Source: Lachnospiraceae bacterium UBA7199 (GTDB lineage Bacteria > Bacillota > Clostridia > Lachnospirales > Lachnospiraceae). From it: a DNA stretch of 18,366 bases. The stretch spans positions 1-18,366 of the forward strand of contig DKUR01000074.1 in NCBI GenBank assembly GCA_002490775.1, read 5' to 3'. How positions within the stretch are numbered: position 1 is the stretch's first letter; each line of letters opens with the position of its first letter. Shown one piece after another: positions 8,178 through 14,922 of the stretch. The notes beneath the pieces are model-generated. The model had not been told where the DNA came from. It saw nothing but the letters and a program-made list of their open reading frames with translations, and did no database searches. The position numbers were made by a program, and so were the translations under genes.

Positions 8178-9878
8178 ATGCAGTCAGGAATAGAGTTAAG
8201 AAACAAATTAAAATTAATTGACCATCGGGGGTATCCTGCTTATAAAGAGCTTAAGGGCCAATATGATTTTAAAGATTATGTGCTTTCCATTGACCATGTG
8301 CAGGGAGATCCCTTTGCAGCACCATCTAGATTGTCTGTACTTGTAAAAGCAGTAAAGGCAGGTTTTCCAGCATCTTTTTATGATACCCATGCAAAAAGAG
8401 TTACCCTGCAGGATCATTTGACCAGACTTTTTGCAGCAGAGGTAAGTGGAGGAAGTTTTCAGGCCAAAGGCTCAGGGAAAAGCGGATTGCTTGCAGTTTC
8501 AAGATGCGGACAGCAGGTTTTGGAAAGAACAGCGCTTAAAATAAAGGATGGGGATATCATTCTTAGATTTGAGGCAGGTTTTCCGGCAAATGGAAGAACC
8601 ATTAATGCCAGAGAATTAGATAAGATGTTGTTTGATATTCTGCCTTCCTGTGTAAAAAAGAGTTTATATTATGGAGCGATTCATCAGGGAAAATTAAAGC
8701 AGGCAATTTGTCTGTGTGAGGATCAGCAGTATATTCGTGAAAAATTGGAAGAATTGTCTCTCTGTGCATTTATTGCAGAGGGAGCAGTTCTTCCGCGGGA
8801 AAGCGGTATTTCTGAAAAACCTATGAAGGGAGCTGTTCCTTTTCAAAGTCCTGATTCCCTTAAAGTGACGCTTCAGCTTCCAAATAAGGGAGAAGTGAGT
8901 GGAATGGGAATTCCTAAGGGAATTACCCTTTTTGTAGGGGGCGGCTATCATGGAAAGTCTACCATATTACAGGCGCTTCAAAATGGTGTGTACAATCATG
9001 TGATGGGGGATGGAAGAGAACTGGTAATTACGGACGCATCTGCAATAAAACTTCGGGCGGAGGATGGACGCAGTATTTCAAATGTGGATATTTCACCTTT
9101 TATTAAGGACCTTCCCAACAAGAAGGATACTACCCATTTCTCCACCGAGGATGCCAGTGGAAGTACTTCTCAGGCAGCTAATTTGATGGAAGGCATTGAA
9201 GCAGGAAGCAGTTTGTTTTTGATAGATGAAGATACTTCAGCTACTAATTTTATGATCAGAGATCAATTGATGCAGCAAGTGATATCCGGCAGAGAAGAGC
9301 CTATTACACCTTTTATCAGCAGAGTGAAAAGTCTTTATCGGGATAAAGGAATTTCCTCCATAATCGTAGCGGGAAGTTCCGGCTCCTATTTTCATGTGGC
9401 CGACACCGTGATACAGATGAAGGAGTATGTACCCATTGATATTACGGATAAGGCAAAGGCGGCGGCTTCTTTTTATCCGCCAGTGGAAAGTGGGGAGGAA
9501 GGCTTTCCTTTCTTTTCAGAACACAGGTGCCCAAAGCCGGACATGGCGCTTCGAAAGGATGATAGAATTAAGATTAAGACAGTGGGAACCTGCGAACTTT
9601 TGCTGGCGAGGGAGAGTGTGGAACTCAGATATTTGGAACAACTAAAGGATCAGGAACAGACTTTAGGCCTGGCTTGGATATTAAAGTACGTGCAGTTAAA
9701 GCTTTTAGATGGAAAAAAAGATTTAAAACAGATCAGTGAATTGATAGAAAAGCAGATAGACCAGAATGGACTGGAAAGCCTGTTTGAGAGAGGGGATGTG
9801 TCAGCTTCTTTGGCAAGGCCCAGAAAGCAGGAAATTTTAGCCTGCATAAACCGGTATCGAAGACTTTATTTTGCTTGA
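8178..9878 (+). CDS. Predicted ATPase of the ABC class
   Basis: A 566-aa member of the widespread but poorly characterised ABC-ATPase-domain family (the type related to trypanosome MRB1590). It has an N-terminal domain of about 235 residues, then an ABC-type nucleotide-binding core: Walker A GGGYHGKST (254-262), signature ASGSTSQA (326-333) and Walker B SLFLIDED (345-352) followed by TSATNF. No membrane segment and no permease partner are seen, so a transport role is unlikely. The MRB1590 relationship suggests nucleic acid binding, but the bacterial substrate is unknown. It sits 8 nt behind argS, so it is translated from the same message, and its stop codon overlaps the -35 of the tRNA promoter. 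Confidence 0.85.
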   Translation: MQSGIELRNKLKLIDHRGYPAYKELKGQYDFKDYVLSIDHVQGDPFAAPSRLSVLVKAVKAGFPASFYDTHAKRVTLQDHLTRLFAAEVSGGSFQAKGSGKSGLLAVSRCGQQVLERTALKIKDGDIILRFEAGFPANGRTINARELDKMLFDILPSCVKKSLYYGAIHQGKLKQAICLCEDQQYIREKLEELSLCAFIAEGAVLPRESGISEKPMKGAVPFQSPDSLKVTLQLPNKGEVSGMGIPKGITLFVGGGYHGKSTILQALQNGVYNHVMGDGRELVITDASAIKLRAEDGRSISNVDISPFIKDLPNKKDTTHFSTEDASGSTSQAANLMEGIEAGSSLFLIDEDTSATNFMIRDQLMQQVISGREEPITPFISRVKSLYRDKGISSIIVAGSSGSYFHVADTVIQMKEYVPIDITDKAKAAASFYPPVESGEEGFPFFSEHRCPKPDMALRKDDRIKIKTVGTCELLLARESVELRYLEQLKDQEQTLGLAWILKYVQLKLLDGKKDLKQISELIEKQIDQNGLESLFERGDVSASLARPRKQEILACINRYRRLYFA

Positions 9879-9903
9879 ACACTTTTTTCAAGTGTGGTAT
9901 ACT
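9875..9903 (+). promoter_or_regulatory. tRNA-Gly promoter
   Basis: TTGAAC at 9875-9880, a 17-nt spacer and TATACT at 9898-9903, with an upstream TG (9895-9896) that makes it an extended -10. It overlaps the stop codon of the preceding gene. An ACACTT/AAGTGT hairpin fills the spacer. Confidence 0.8.
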
Positions 9904-9912
9904 GTAGAAAGT

Positions 9913-9983
<71 letters not shown>

Positions 9984-9986
9984 TAA

Positions 9987-10014
9987 AAAGAATCCTAGAA
10001 AATCAGGATTCTTT
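9987..10014. terminator. Terminator shared by tRNA-Gly and the integrase
   Basis: AAAGAATCCT at 9987-9996 pairs with AGGATTCTTT at 10005-10014. On the + strand it runs into TTTATTTTT and ends the tRNA transcript. On the - strand it lies just beyond the integrase stop and is followed by a T-containing tail, so it can serve both strands. Confidence 0.8.
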
Positions 10015-11052
10015 ATTTTTATGTTGCATTTCATGTTGCATATCTTCAAAATGCTTAAATGTTATATCCTGAAAATGTTTATTATATGTGTCAATTGTTC
10101 CGCGGTATATGTCCTTTAATGTTTTGTCAGAGGCCCATCCGCCTCGCTGCATAATGTACTGGTCTGGGACTCCCAAGGCGTGCATAATGGATGCTGCATA
10201 ATGTCGCAGATCATGAAATCTGAAATGCTGTATCCCTAACTTTCTAAGAGTACGGCCGTGTCGTATGCTGATTCTGTCAGGATTTATCGATACAACATAT
10301 CCGCTATTTGGTAGCATATCAATAATAAATTGTGGCATATCAATATCCCTTGCACTGGTGGAGTTTTTGACAAAAGGCTTTAACACAAACTGATTATTAC
10401 TGTTTTTTACCATAGCCTGCCTGATATGCAATGTATTTCTGGAAATATGGTCTACATCCAGCCCACAGATTTCAGACCGCCGCAAGGTTCCAAAAGCAGA
10501 CAAACAGCTTGCAATCAACATATCTCTGTCACTGTCTGAATAGTATTTAATTAATTTTTGTATTTCTTCATCATTCGGCACATATCCGTCATATCTAATC
10601 TTTGAAGGTAAAGAAATGCTGACAGAATAATTTTCAATGTAATTTTTCATGACTGCATTCAAAAATCCATAAGCATTTCTGACAGTTTTGGGAGAATGAT
10701 CTTGCGAATAAGAATTTACTCATTTTTGTAGAATAGTTTTATTTAACTCTGAAATTTTTTTATTCGCAACACTTTCGAATGCGTTATTCATAATTTGTTC
10801 ATATCCCCTTATAGTAGACGGAGATAGGACCGCTCTTTTCAGATCACAATATCCCTTCATTGCGTCACGTAATTTTATATCTCCATGTTTTTCAACATCA
10901 TCCTCTTTGTCACAGATGTATTGTGTGGCTTTCAACTCTACTTCTTTTTTAGTATCAGCAGTAAAAGATTTATACTTTCTCTTTCCATTTTCCGTTCCGA
11001 CATAGATCAGGCATCTGTATTTCCCTGATGGTAGTTTCTTTGCTGTAGCCAT
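10003..11052 (-). pseudogene. Phage-type tyrosine integrase interrupted by one in-frame TGA
   Basis: Tyrosine recombinase of the phage/ICE type that would insert the element at the tRNA-Gly 3' end. It reads as 349 codons in one frame from ATG 11052 (MATAKKLPSGKYRC), 5 nt behind AAGGAGG. Codon 111 is TGA (10720-10722), directly after LNKTILQK. The frame then continues without shift through the expected VNSYSQDHSPKTVRNAYGF. The N-terminal part has the beta-strand arm-binding and SAM-like domains. The catalytic part has R191 (TLRRSE), H280/R283 (HDLRH), W306 where many integrases have histidine, and nucleophile Y316 (DIYRG). Everything but the TGA looks intact, so the mutation is recent, or the codon is bypassed. 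The expected residue there is often tryptophan (TGG). A separate start for the C-terminal piece has no ribosome site. Confidence 0.9.
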
Positions 11053-11200
11053 GGTATCCTCCTTAAAGTTGGGTATAAAAATAACAGCCAGCGCATGTTC
11101 GCGCTTGCGGGCTGCTCCCGATGATGATACAATTTGACTGTAAGAGAGTATCCTTCGGGATATATTTGGAAGACGTTCCTGTTGGCGCAGGGGCGGTTTT
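11053..11200 (-). promoter_or_regulatory. Structured integrase leader with terminator-like hairpin
   Basis: No gene is seen here. On the - strand the region begins with AAAACCGCCCC (11190-11200) and ends with a hairpin just before the integrase ribosome site. In that hairpin CAGCC/GGCTG (11085-11089 with 11110-11114) encloses AGCGC/GCGCT (11090-11094 with 11101-11105), followed by TTATTTTTATA. This can stop transcripts before int. The second integrase (start 14648) has a leader of matching layout and length. Confidence 0.55.
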
Positions 11201-11259
11201 ACTTTACACAATCAAAATCATAAGATGGGCGGCGTATCCATCATCTCAGATACTCTTAC
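11140..11259. repeat. Inverted repeat in the integrase upstream region
   Basis: GTAAGAGAGTATC at 11140-11152 and GATACTCTTAC at 11249-11259 are inverted copies differing by a 2-nt insertion. They flank 96 nt that includes the start of the integrase leader. They could form a long-range stem in the - strand RNA or be protein sites; neither can be decided here. Confidence 0.45.
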
Positions 11260-11344
11260 GAGTGTGTCGGGGCCTTTCCGACCTTTGTGATTAATGTATG
11301 TATTTTCAAATGATATATGGATGACTTTATATAAAAATGAGAAA

Positions 11345-11368
11345 GGCAGATAACCGAAGTTACCTGCC
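11345..11368 (-). terminator. UUCG-capped intrinsic terminator
   Basis: On the - strand GGCAGGTAAC and GTTATCTGCC form a 10-bp stem (one G-U pair) closed by a TTCG tetraloop, followed by TTTCTCATTTTT. The G-U pair, the TTCG loop and the T-run all favour the - strand. It would end transcripts coming from the DUF3800/repressor side or from a small RNA at 11377-11455. Confidence 0.75.
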
Positions 11369-11500
11369 TGATAGTTTGAATGAAATAGATGGGTGACAAT
11401 CCACATCTCCTAACAATGGGCGACGGCCGCCTGTTCCGTCCTCAGATTTCATTCAGTATAGCTTACTCATTTGGTAACTTTGATATATCGTAATTTGGTT
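11369..11500 (-). ncRNA. Candidate small structured RNA upstream of the integrase
   Basis: No protein gene is supported here. On the - strand TGAATGAAAT (11446-11455) and ATTTCATTCA (11377-11386) make a perfect 10-bp closing stem. It encloses two smaller hairpins, one with GACGG/CCGTC near 11422-11440 and one with AGATG/CATCT near 11387-11408. The UUCG terminator follows immediately. A - strand -35 TTGTCA (rc of 11528-11533) with an AT-rich -10 region 17-19 nt on could start it. It may instead be the 5' leader of a longer int transcript. Confidence 0.4.
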
Positions 11501-11527
11501 AATGTTATATTTACATTATTATAAACA

Positions 11528-11556
11528 TTGACAAATAAGGAGCTGTGTGTAATAAT
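11528..11556 (+). promoter_or_regulatory. Consensus-like promoter pointing away from int
   Basis: TTGACA at 11528-11533 followed after 16-17 nt by TAATAAT (11550-11556). It points rightwards into the 3' end of the DUF3800 gene, with no + strand reading frame after it. It could drive an antisense RNA, or be a chance match in AT-rich DNA. Confidence 0.35.
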
Positions 11557-11600
11557 GATAATGAACCACTGAAAGCGCGAATGCGTCGTAGGTGGTGTTG

Positions 11601-12389
11601 TCATTTCTTGGGGTAAATTACAAGTCCATATTTCTCATGACTAGCTTTTTCATTAAAAATTCCATTGGCAGAAAAGGTTGCCATTACGCTTCCGACAAAT
11701 TCTCTATTTATTAAATTTCCAACCCTGTTGGGAAGTTCTTTGTTTTTATATCGTGTCAAATAATATAAATGAACAAAATATGAAATAAAGTCACAAATTT
11801 GTATAAAGTGTGATTCCTTGGAATCTTTTTCGAGTACATCTTCAATCATATTTTTAATGGGTTTATTGATATAACCGCCAAATTGTGATTGAATTGGATT
11901 ATAAGCTCTTATACTTCGCGCAGTTTTTCTCATAGGAGAAATACGCCCTTTATCCGTGATCAATAAGAAATTCCAGCTTCCTTGGCTATCGTTTTCGATT
12001 CTCTGTATATTGTATGTAAGAGCATTTTCCAGTATAGGGTAATCAGGGGTCGCGATAGAAGTTTTGTCAATTATTACATTGATTGCAGAAATATTAAGGG
12101 ATGCAATCATTAAAGTATATTTTTTTAAAATATCTATCTTTTGGTCATTAGACCAATTATATGTCCTATATGGATTTTTGTCGGTTAGAAAATGTTTTGT
12201 ATGCATTTCCTGACTGGTATGAAACCCATATTCCTTTTTTAAAGTCGAACGAAATGTCTTTACGGCATTATAATTTTCTTGCCAAGAACTGCTAGGCATA
12301 TATATGCTGGTTAAAATGAAAGCTTCGCTTGAAGAAGTGTTTAAACCATCATCGCCAGTTTCATCACAATATACAATCTGTGTTTCCAT
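11601..12389 (-). CDS. DUF3800 family protein in the phage lysogeny module
   Basis: A 262-aa DUF3800 protein. The family has a predicted RNase H-like fold; its biochemical activity is not firmly known. The acidic residues fit: D9, E10 and D13 in YCDETGDDG at the first strand, D146 in LLITDKGR, and D200 in IQICDFISYF. There is no signal peptide or membrane segment. The start ATG at 12389 is preceded by AGGAGA. It lies 42 nt behind the repressor gene and before the integrase, so it is probably expressed in the integrated state. That slot in Gram-positive temperate phages often carries superinfection-immunity or defence cargo, which is an inference only. Confidence 0.8.
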   Translation of the reverse strand: METQIVYCDETGDDGLNTSSSEAFILTSIYMPSSSWQENYNAVKTFRSTLKKEYGFHTSQEMHTKHFLTDKNPYRTYNWSNDQKIDILKKYTLMIASLNISAINVIIDKTSIATPDYPILENALTYNIQRIENDSQGSWNFLLITDKGRISPMRKTARSIRAYNPIQSQFGGYINKPIKNMIEDVLEKDSKESHFIQICDFISYFVHLYYLTRYKNKELPNRVGNLINREFVGSVMATFSANGIFNEKASHEKYGLVIYPKK

Positions 12390-12431
12390 AAAAAATCTCC
12401 TGTATTCTACATTTTTCTTTAAGCAGAGCGG

Positions 12432-13022
12432 TTATTCTTGAGGCGGTTCGTCTGGCTTTAGTATTGACATGAGAGGATTGCCTTGTGGCGGTTTAGGTAG
12501 TTGCTCTGATTCCCAGCCTCTTCCCATAGCTGGGAAAGCATCATATTTTTTCAATATTTTTTCTATCCATAAATTATAAACCTCATCATCAATTGTGGAA
12601 TCATCATGTACTTTTTTCATTTTTTCCCATTCTTTGATAAAGTCTTGCATTTTATCATTTTCAAAACTTATGGTGGCTACGTAATCCATAGTTTGGAATG
12701 ATTCGAGTTTAATCCAATCATATGAGAGTGAAATATCAAATGCTTTTTCAATTTTTAATAATAAACGAATACCATCACCATATGTTTTTATTTCTTCATT
12801 ATATTGCTTTTTATCTGTCAACCCACATAGCCAATCAATAGATATATGACATTTTTCAGCTATTCCTTTGGCAACATCTAATGGAGGTTTCATAAGCCCT
12901 CTTTCATATCCTGAAAGTGTTTGCTGTTTTATTCCTATATGTCCGCTAAATTCTTTCTGTGTCATTTTTAATAATTCACGTAATTGTTTTATTCTAATTG
13001 CAAATATGTCTAATTCTCCCAT
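12432..13022 (-). CDS. XRE-family (CI-like) phage repressor
   Basis: A 196-aa regulator with an N-terminal helix-turn-helix at about residues 8-66 (IKQLRELLKMTQKEFSGHIG, then QQTLSGYERG). The C-terminal part, about 75-196, is acidic/basic helical and not recognised; no LexA-type Ser/Lys peptidase domain is evident, so RecA-driven self-cleavage is not supported. The tail is proline-rich (PKPPQGNP). It is transcribed away from a Cro-like gene 160 nt upstream, the normal arrangement of a phage genetic switch. Its promoter is strong, and a 15-bp palindrome overlaps its start codon, so it probably represses itself. DUF3800 follows on the same message. Confidence 0.85.
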   Translation of the reverse strand: MGELDIFAIRIKQLRELLKMTQKEFSGHIGIKQQTLSGYERGLMKPPLDVAKGIAEKCHISIDWLCGLTDKKQYNEEIKTYGDGIRLLLKIEKAFDISLSYDWIKLESFQTMDYVATISFENDKMQDFIKEWEKMKKVHDDSTIDDEVYNLWIEKILKKYDAFPAMGRGWESEQLPKPPQGNPLMSILKPDEPPQE

Positions 13023-13057
13023 CAGATTATCAAATCCTTTCTATTTGATAATCTGAT
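13021..13057. promoter_or_regulatory. 15-bp perfect inverted repeat over the repressor start
   Basis: ATCAGATTATCAAAT at 13021-13035 and ATTTGATAATCTGAT at 13043-13057 are exact reverse complements, 7 nt apart. The repeat includes the AT of the repressor ATG, and the ribosome site AAAGG lies in the 7-nt loop. As DNA it is a likely repressor operator. As RNA it would place the start codon in a stem and the ribosome site in the loop. Confidence 0.85.
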
Positions 13058-13067
13058 CTTAACACAA

Positions 13068-13096
13068 ATTATAGTCAAGAACAATTAAAAAGCCAA
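13068..13096 (-). promoter_or_regulatory. Repressor promoter
   Basis: On the - strand TTGGCT (13096-13091), a 17-nt spacer and TATAAT (13073-13068). The start point would be about 13061, so the transcript enters the palindrome within a few nucleotides. Confidence 0.75.
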
Positions 13097-13131
13097 TATT
13101 AAAATAAAAACGGAGCTAATAAAATAAATAA

Positions 13132-13160
13132 TTGTAATATATCAGTAATTATGTTATTCT
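13132..13160 (+). promoter_or_regulatory. Promoter of the Cro-like gene
   Basis: TTGTAA at 13132-13137, a 17-nt spacer and TATTCT at 13155-13160. It is divergent from the repressor promoter; the two -35 boxes are about 35 nt apart. Confidence 0.55.
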
Positions 13161-13182
13161 GCGTTATAAAGGAGGTGTGTAC

Positions 13183-13374
13183 ATGAAAATGGATAGACAA
13201 AAGTTCTCTATTGCCAGGGCAAGAGCTTGCATGGGACAAAAAGATTTTGAAAAGGTTGGAATCCCAAAAGGAACATTATGCAGAGCAATGAATGGTAAAG
13301 GTATAAAGCCAGAAACACTTGGTAAGATTGCCAAAGCTCTCGGCGTAGACGTGACTGAAATCATTGAAGGTTAA
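13183..13374 (+). CDS. Small Cro-like helix-turn-helix protein
   Basis: A 63-aa HTH protein consisting of little more than the DNA-binding fold: helix 2 region ARACMGQKDFEKVG, recognition helix PKGTLCRAMNGKG, and C-terminal TLGKIAKALGVDVTEIIE as in XRE/Cro proteins. The start is ATG 13183, 7 nt after AAAGGAGG; a GTG at 13177 is too close to that site. Divergent from the larger repressor, it is the expected Cro or antirepressor-like partner that would turn on the early genes. Those genes are mostly missing from this copy. Confidence 0.8.
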   Translation: MKMDRQKFSIARARACMGQKDFEKVGIPKGTLCRAMNGKGIKPETLGKIAKALGVDVTEIIEG

Positions 13375-13398
13375 GGGATTCTATCAGAGTAGAAAGGG

Positions 13399-13494
13399 GT
13401 GAAAATTACGGATATAACGGTGATATCGTTTGTTTTATCACTTTTAACAATAGTTATGAATATTGTACTTTTTATTTATAGCAAACATCATTAG
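13399..13494 (+). CDS. Tiny single-span membrane peptide
   Basis: A short frame after the Cro-like gene encodes about 31 aa: a polar start (MKITDIT), one hydrophobic helix (VISFVLSLLTIVMNIVLFIY) and a short basic end (SKHH). AAAGGGG overlaps the GTG at 13399, so the true start may be ATT 13405 or GTG 13420. The layout resembles small holin-like or type I toxin peptides of Firmicutes, but no family match can be claimed. Its stop lies 2 nt from the convergent gene's stop. Confidence 0.4.
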   Translation: MKITDITVISFVLSLLTIVMNIVLFIYSKHH

Positions 13495-13496
13495 CG

Positions 13497-13982
13497 TCAA
13501 AGTTTGAGGCCATTGCTTTTATCTGGGCAATACAAGGTGTAAGTTTTAGCTTTGTTGGTGGTTTGAACTTTTAGATCTATCATTTTACCGCATACAAATG
13601 TTTTGTCATGGAAATCAAAGACAATCTTACACATTATGCCGGAATTGGCCACAATATTTATGGGAAAATCGGCAGACAAAACGCGCTCTGTGCGAGGAAT
13701 ATCACTTTCTGGAAAAGTCGGAAAGTAACGTTCCCCTACATATTGATGAGATAGATAACACTGGGTGTCTTTTATAGTTATTCTCGTAATTATGAGAGGG
13801 GAATTTGATAGGTTTTGAATTGTGAGAGACAATACGCATTTGTTAAAAGATCCCTTATCATACCATTCAAATTTATCAATGGATATTTTGTAGTTGGTGC
13901 GTTTGCAATACAAAGTATATATCCATTGAGCGGATGAAAGTAAAAGATCAATTATAGAGATAGTTAAGGTTATGTAACTCAT
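13497..13982 (-). CDS. Membrane-anchored hypothetical protein
   Basis: A 161-aa protein not assigned to a family. Residues about 3-25 (ITLTISIIDLLLSSAQWIYT) form one membrane helix or uncleaved signal anchor, followed by CKR. The rest is strand-rich (VLSLTIQNLSNSPLIITRIT, IMCKIVFDFHDKTFV), like a small beta-sandwich. The start ATG 13982 follows AAGGAGA. It is a single gene, convergent with the Cro-side transcript and divergent from the DUF6291 gene. Proteins of this build occur as cargo in phage immunity regions; the function is unknown. Confidence 0.65.
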   Translation of the reverse strand: MSYITLTISIIDLLLSSAQWIYTLYCKRTNYKISIDKFEWYDKGSFNKCVLSLTIQNLSNSPLIITRITIKDTQCYLSHQYVGERYFPTFPESDIPRTERVLSADFPINIVANSGIMCKIVFDFHDKTFVCGKMIDLKVQTTNKAKTYTLYCPDKSNGLKL

Positions 13983-14022
13983 TATTTTCTCCTTTGCGTC
14001 TGATAAGGAGATTGTACAAGTA

Positions 14023-14331
14023 GTGGATGATGAAGTAAAAAAGCCAAGTTTTCTTGTTTATTACGACAATGAAGTTATAGTATTAAGGCTCCCGGATGAT
14101 GAAGCAGGAAAACTTTTAAAATCATTATTTCCTTACGGAAGGGAAGAAATTAAGCCTGACTTTGATAATAGTCCTGCGCTTGCTATGGCTTTTGATATTT
14201 TAAGCATGGCGATAGACAGGGACAAGGAAAGATATGTGAGGCGCTGCGAAGCTAATAGAAAAAACGGGCGAAAAGGCGGTTTAGCAAAAGCTAGCAATAG
14301 CAAGCAATCGCTACCAAATGGTAAACGGTTT
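14023..14331 (+). pseudogene. DUF6291-type phage gene, 3' end deleted
   Basis: About 102 codons look like a DUF6291 phage/element replication-region protein: FLVYYDNEVIVLRLPDDEAG (10-29), LFPYGREEIKPDFDNSPALA and the basic NRKNGRKGGLAKASNSKQSL. It starts at GTG 14023; AAGGAG lies 12 nt upstream. After KR102 the frame runs on for 79 codons that are merely the antisense of an integrase fragment, so the real gene ends at the deletion junction near 14322-14331. The expected rest of an early phage region is absent. Confidence 0.7.
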
Positions 14332-14648
14332 ACTTCTGTCTGCATATCAAGAGCGGTAATATCATGTACGTTTTCAGTCAGAAAAGCATCTGGTATCTGC
14401 CGGATAATAGTATGGTGTTCCCTAATTGTGCTGGGGGAAAGGATATTTCTTTTTGCTTCTATGTATTGGTCGCAGGCAGATTTAAAAGTCATACTGCTAT
14501 GCTTTTCCTGCACTTTGCCTAATTCGGAAGCCATAGCTTGCATAACTTCTTTTTGTGTAGGCTCATAGTCAAAAATTACAGTGTGCATTTTCTCGTTGTA
14601 TATTTTTCTGATGAGGTATGAGTCTGATGGCAGTTTTTTAATTTTCAT
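14322..14648 (-). pseudogene. Second tyrosine integrase, N-terminal fragment
   Basis: About 109 codons from ATG 14648 (MKIKKLPSDSYLIRKI), 11 nt behind AAAGGAGA. They cover the N-terminal arm-binding domain and the start of the core-binding domain: SMTFKSACDQYIEAKRNIL, SPSTIREHHTIIRQI and LDMQTEVNRL. The catalytic domain (R, HxxR, Y) is missing. After L109 the frame enters the antisense of the DUF6291 gene. It is clearly different in sequence from the integrase at 10003-11052, so a second element once sat here. The shared 5' leader plan is described separately. Confidence 0.8.
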
Positions 14649-14798
14649 GGCATCATTCTCCTTTGGGCATAAAAATGCCCAGAAACTTGATTTTGCTCTG
14701 GGAAAATAATACGCTTTATAGGCCATGAGATTGTATCGGGTTTTCCGGTATAATTCTTACTTACCGCCTTGGTGTTCCAGCACTGGGGCGGTTTTTTT
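14649..14798 (-). promoter_or_regulatory. Leader of the second integrase
   Basis: No gene is seen. On the - strand the region begins AAAACCGCCCC near 14785-14795 and ends in a hairpin, CCCAGA/TCTGGG (14697-14702 with 14678-14683), followed by CATTTTTATG just before the ribosome site. TCTGGGCAT can instead pair with the downstream ATGCCC (GGGCAT 14665-14670 with ATGCCC 14675-14680), so two exclusive folds exist, as in attenuators. Confidence 0.5.
14763..14798 (+). terminator. Intrinsic terminator (+ strand)
   Basis: ACCGCC at 14763-14768 pairs with GGCGGT at 14787-14792, with an inner GTG/CAC, and is followed by seven T (14792-14798). The same bases form the 5' hairpin of the second integrase leader on the - strand. 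Confidence 0.65.
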
Positions 14799-14844
14799 AG
14801 TTTAAAATAGAAAATAAGTAATATATAATATACTTAACAAGACA

Positions 14845-14878
14845 GCCGATAAGGAAGGTTAAGGCTTCCCGTTCCGGC
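14845..14878. repeat. Nested hairpin between integrase and IS remnants
   Basis: GCCG 14845-14848 with CGGC 14875-14878 encloses GGAAG 14853-14857 with CTTCC 14865-14869. The region 14800-14920 is otherwise AT-rich and holds no gene. Confidence 0.35.
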
Positions 14879-14922
14879 GATATAACGTATCTAAGTAGAG
14901 CCGCTTATCTTACTGATATGAT

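Noticed and set aside
11053..11211. N-terminal extension of the integrase to 11211
   Set aside because: AAGGAGG lies 5 nt before ATG 11052 and the extension is translated leader RNA.
11218..11406. A 62-codon - strand frame upstream of the integrase
   Set aside because: It crosses a UUCG terminator and other hairpins, has no good ribosome site and no recognisable protein features.
11455..11460. - strand TATACT as promoter of the 11.4-kb RNA candidate
   Set aside because: Its start point would fall inside the closing stem and no -35 lies at the right distance.
14332..14568. Continuation of the DUF6291 frame as a 181-aa protein
   Set aside because: The extra 79 codons are the antisense of integrase sequence beyond the deletion junction.
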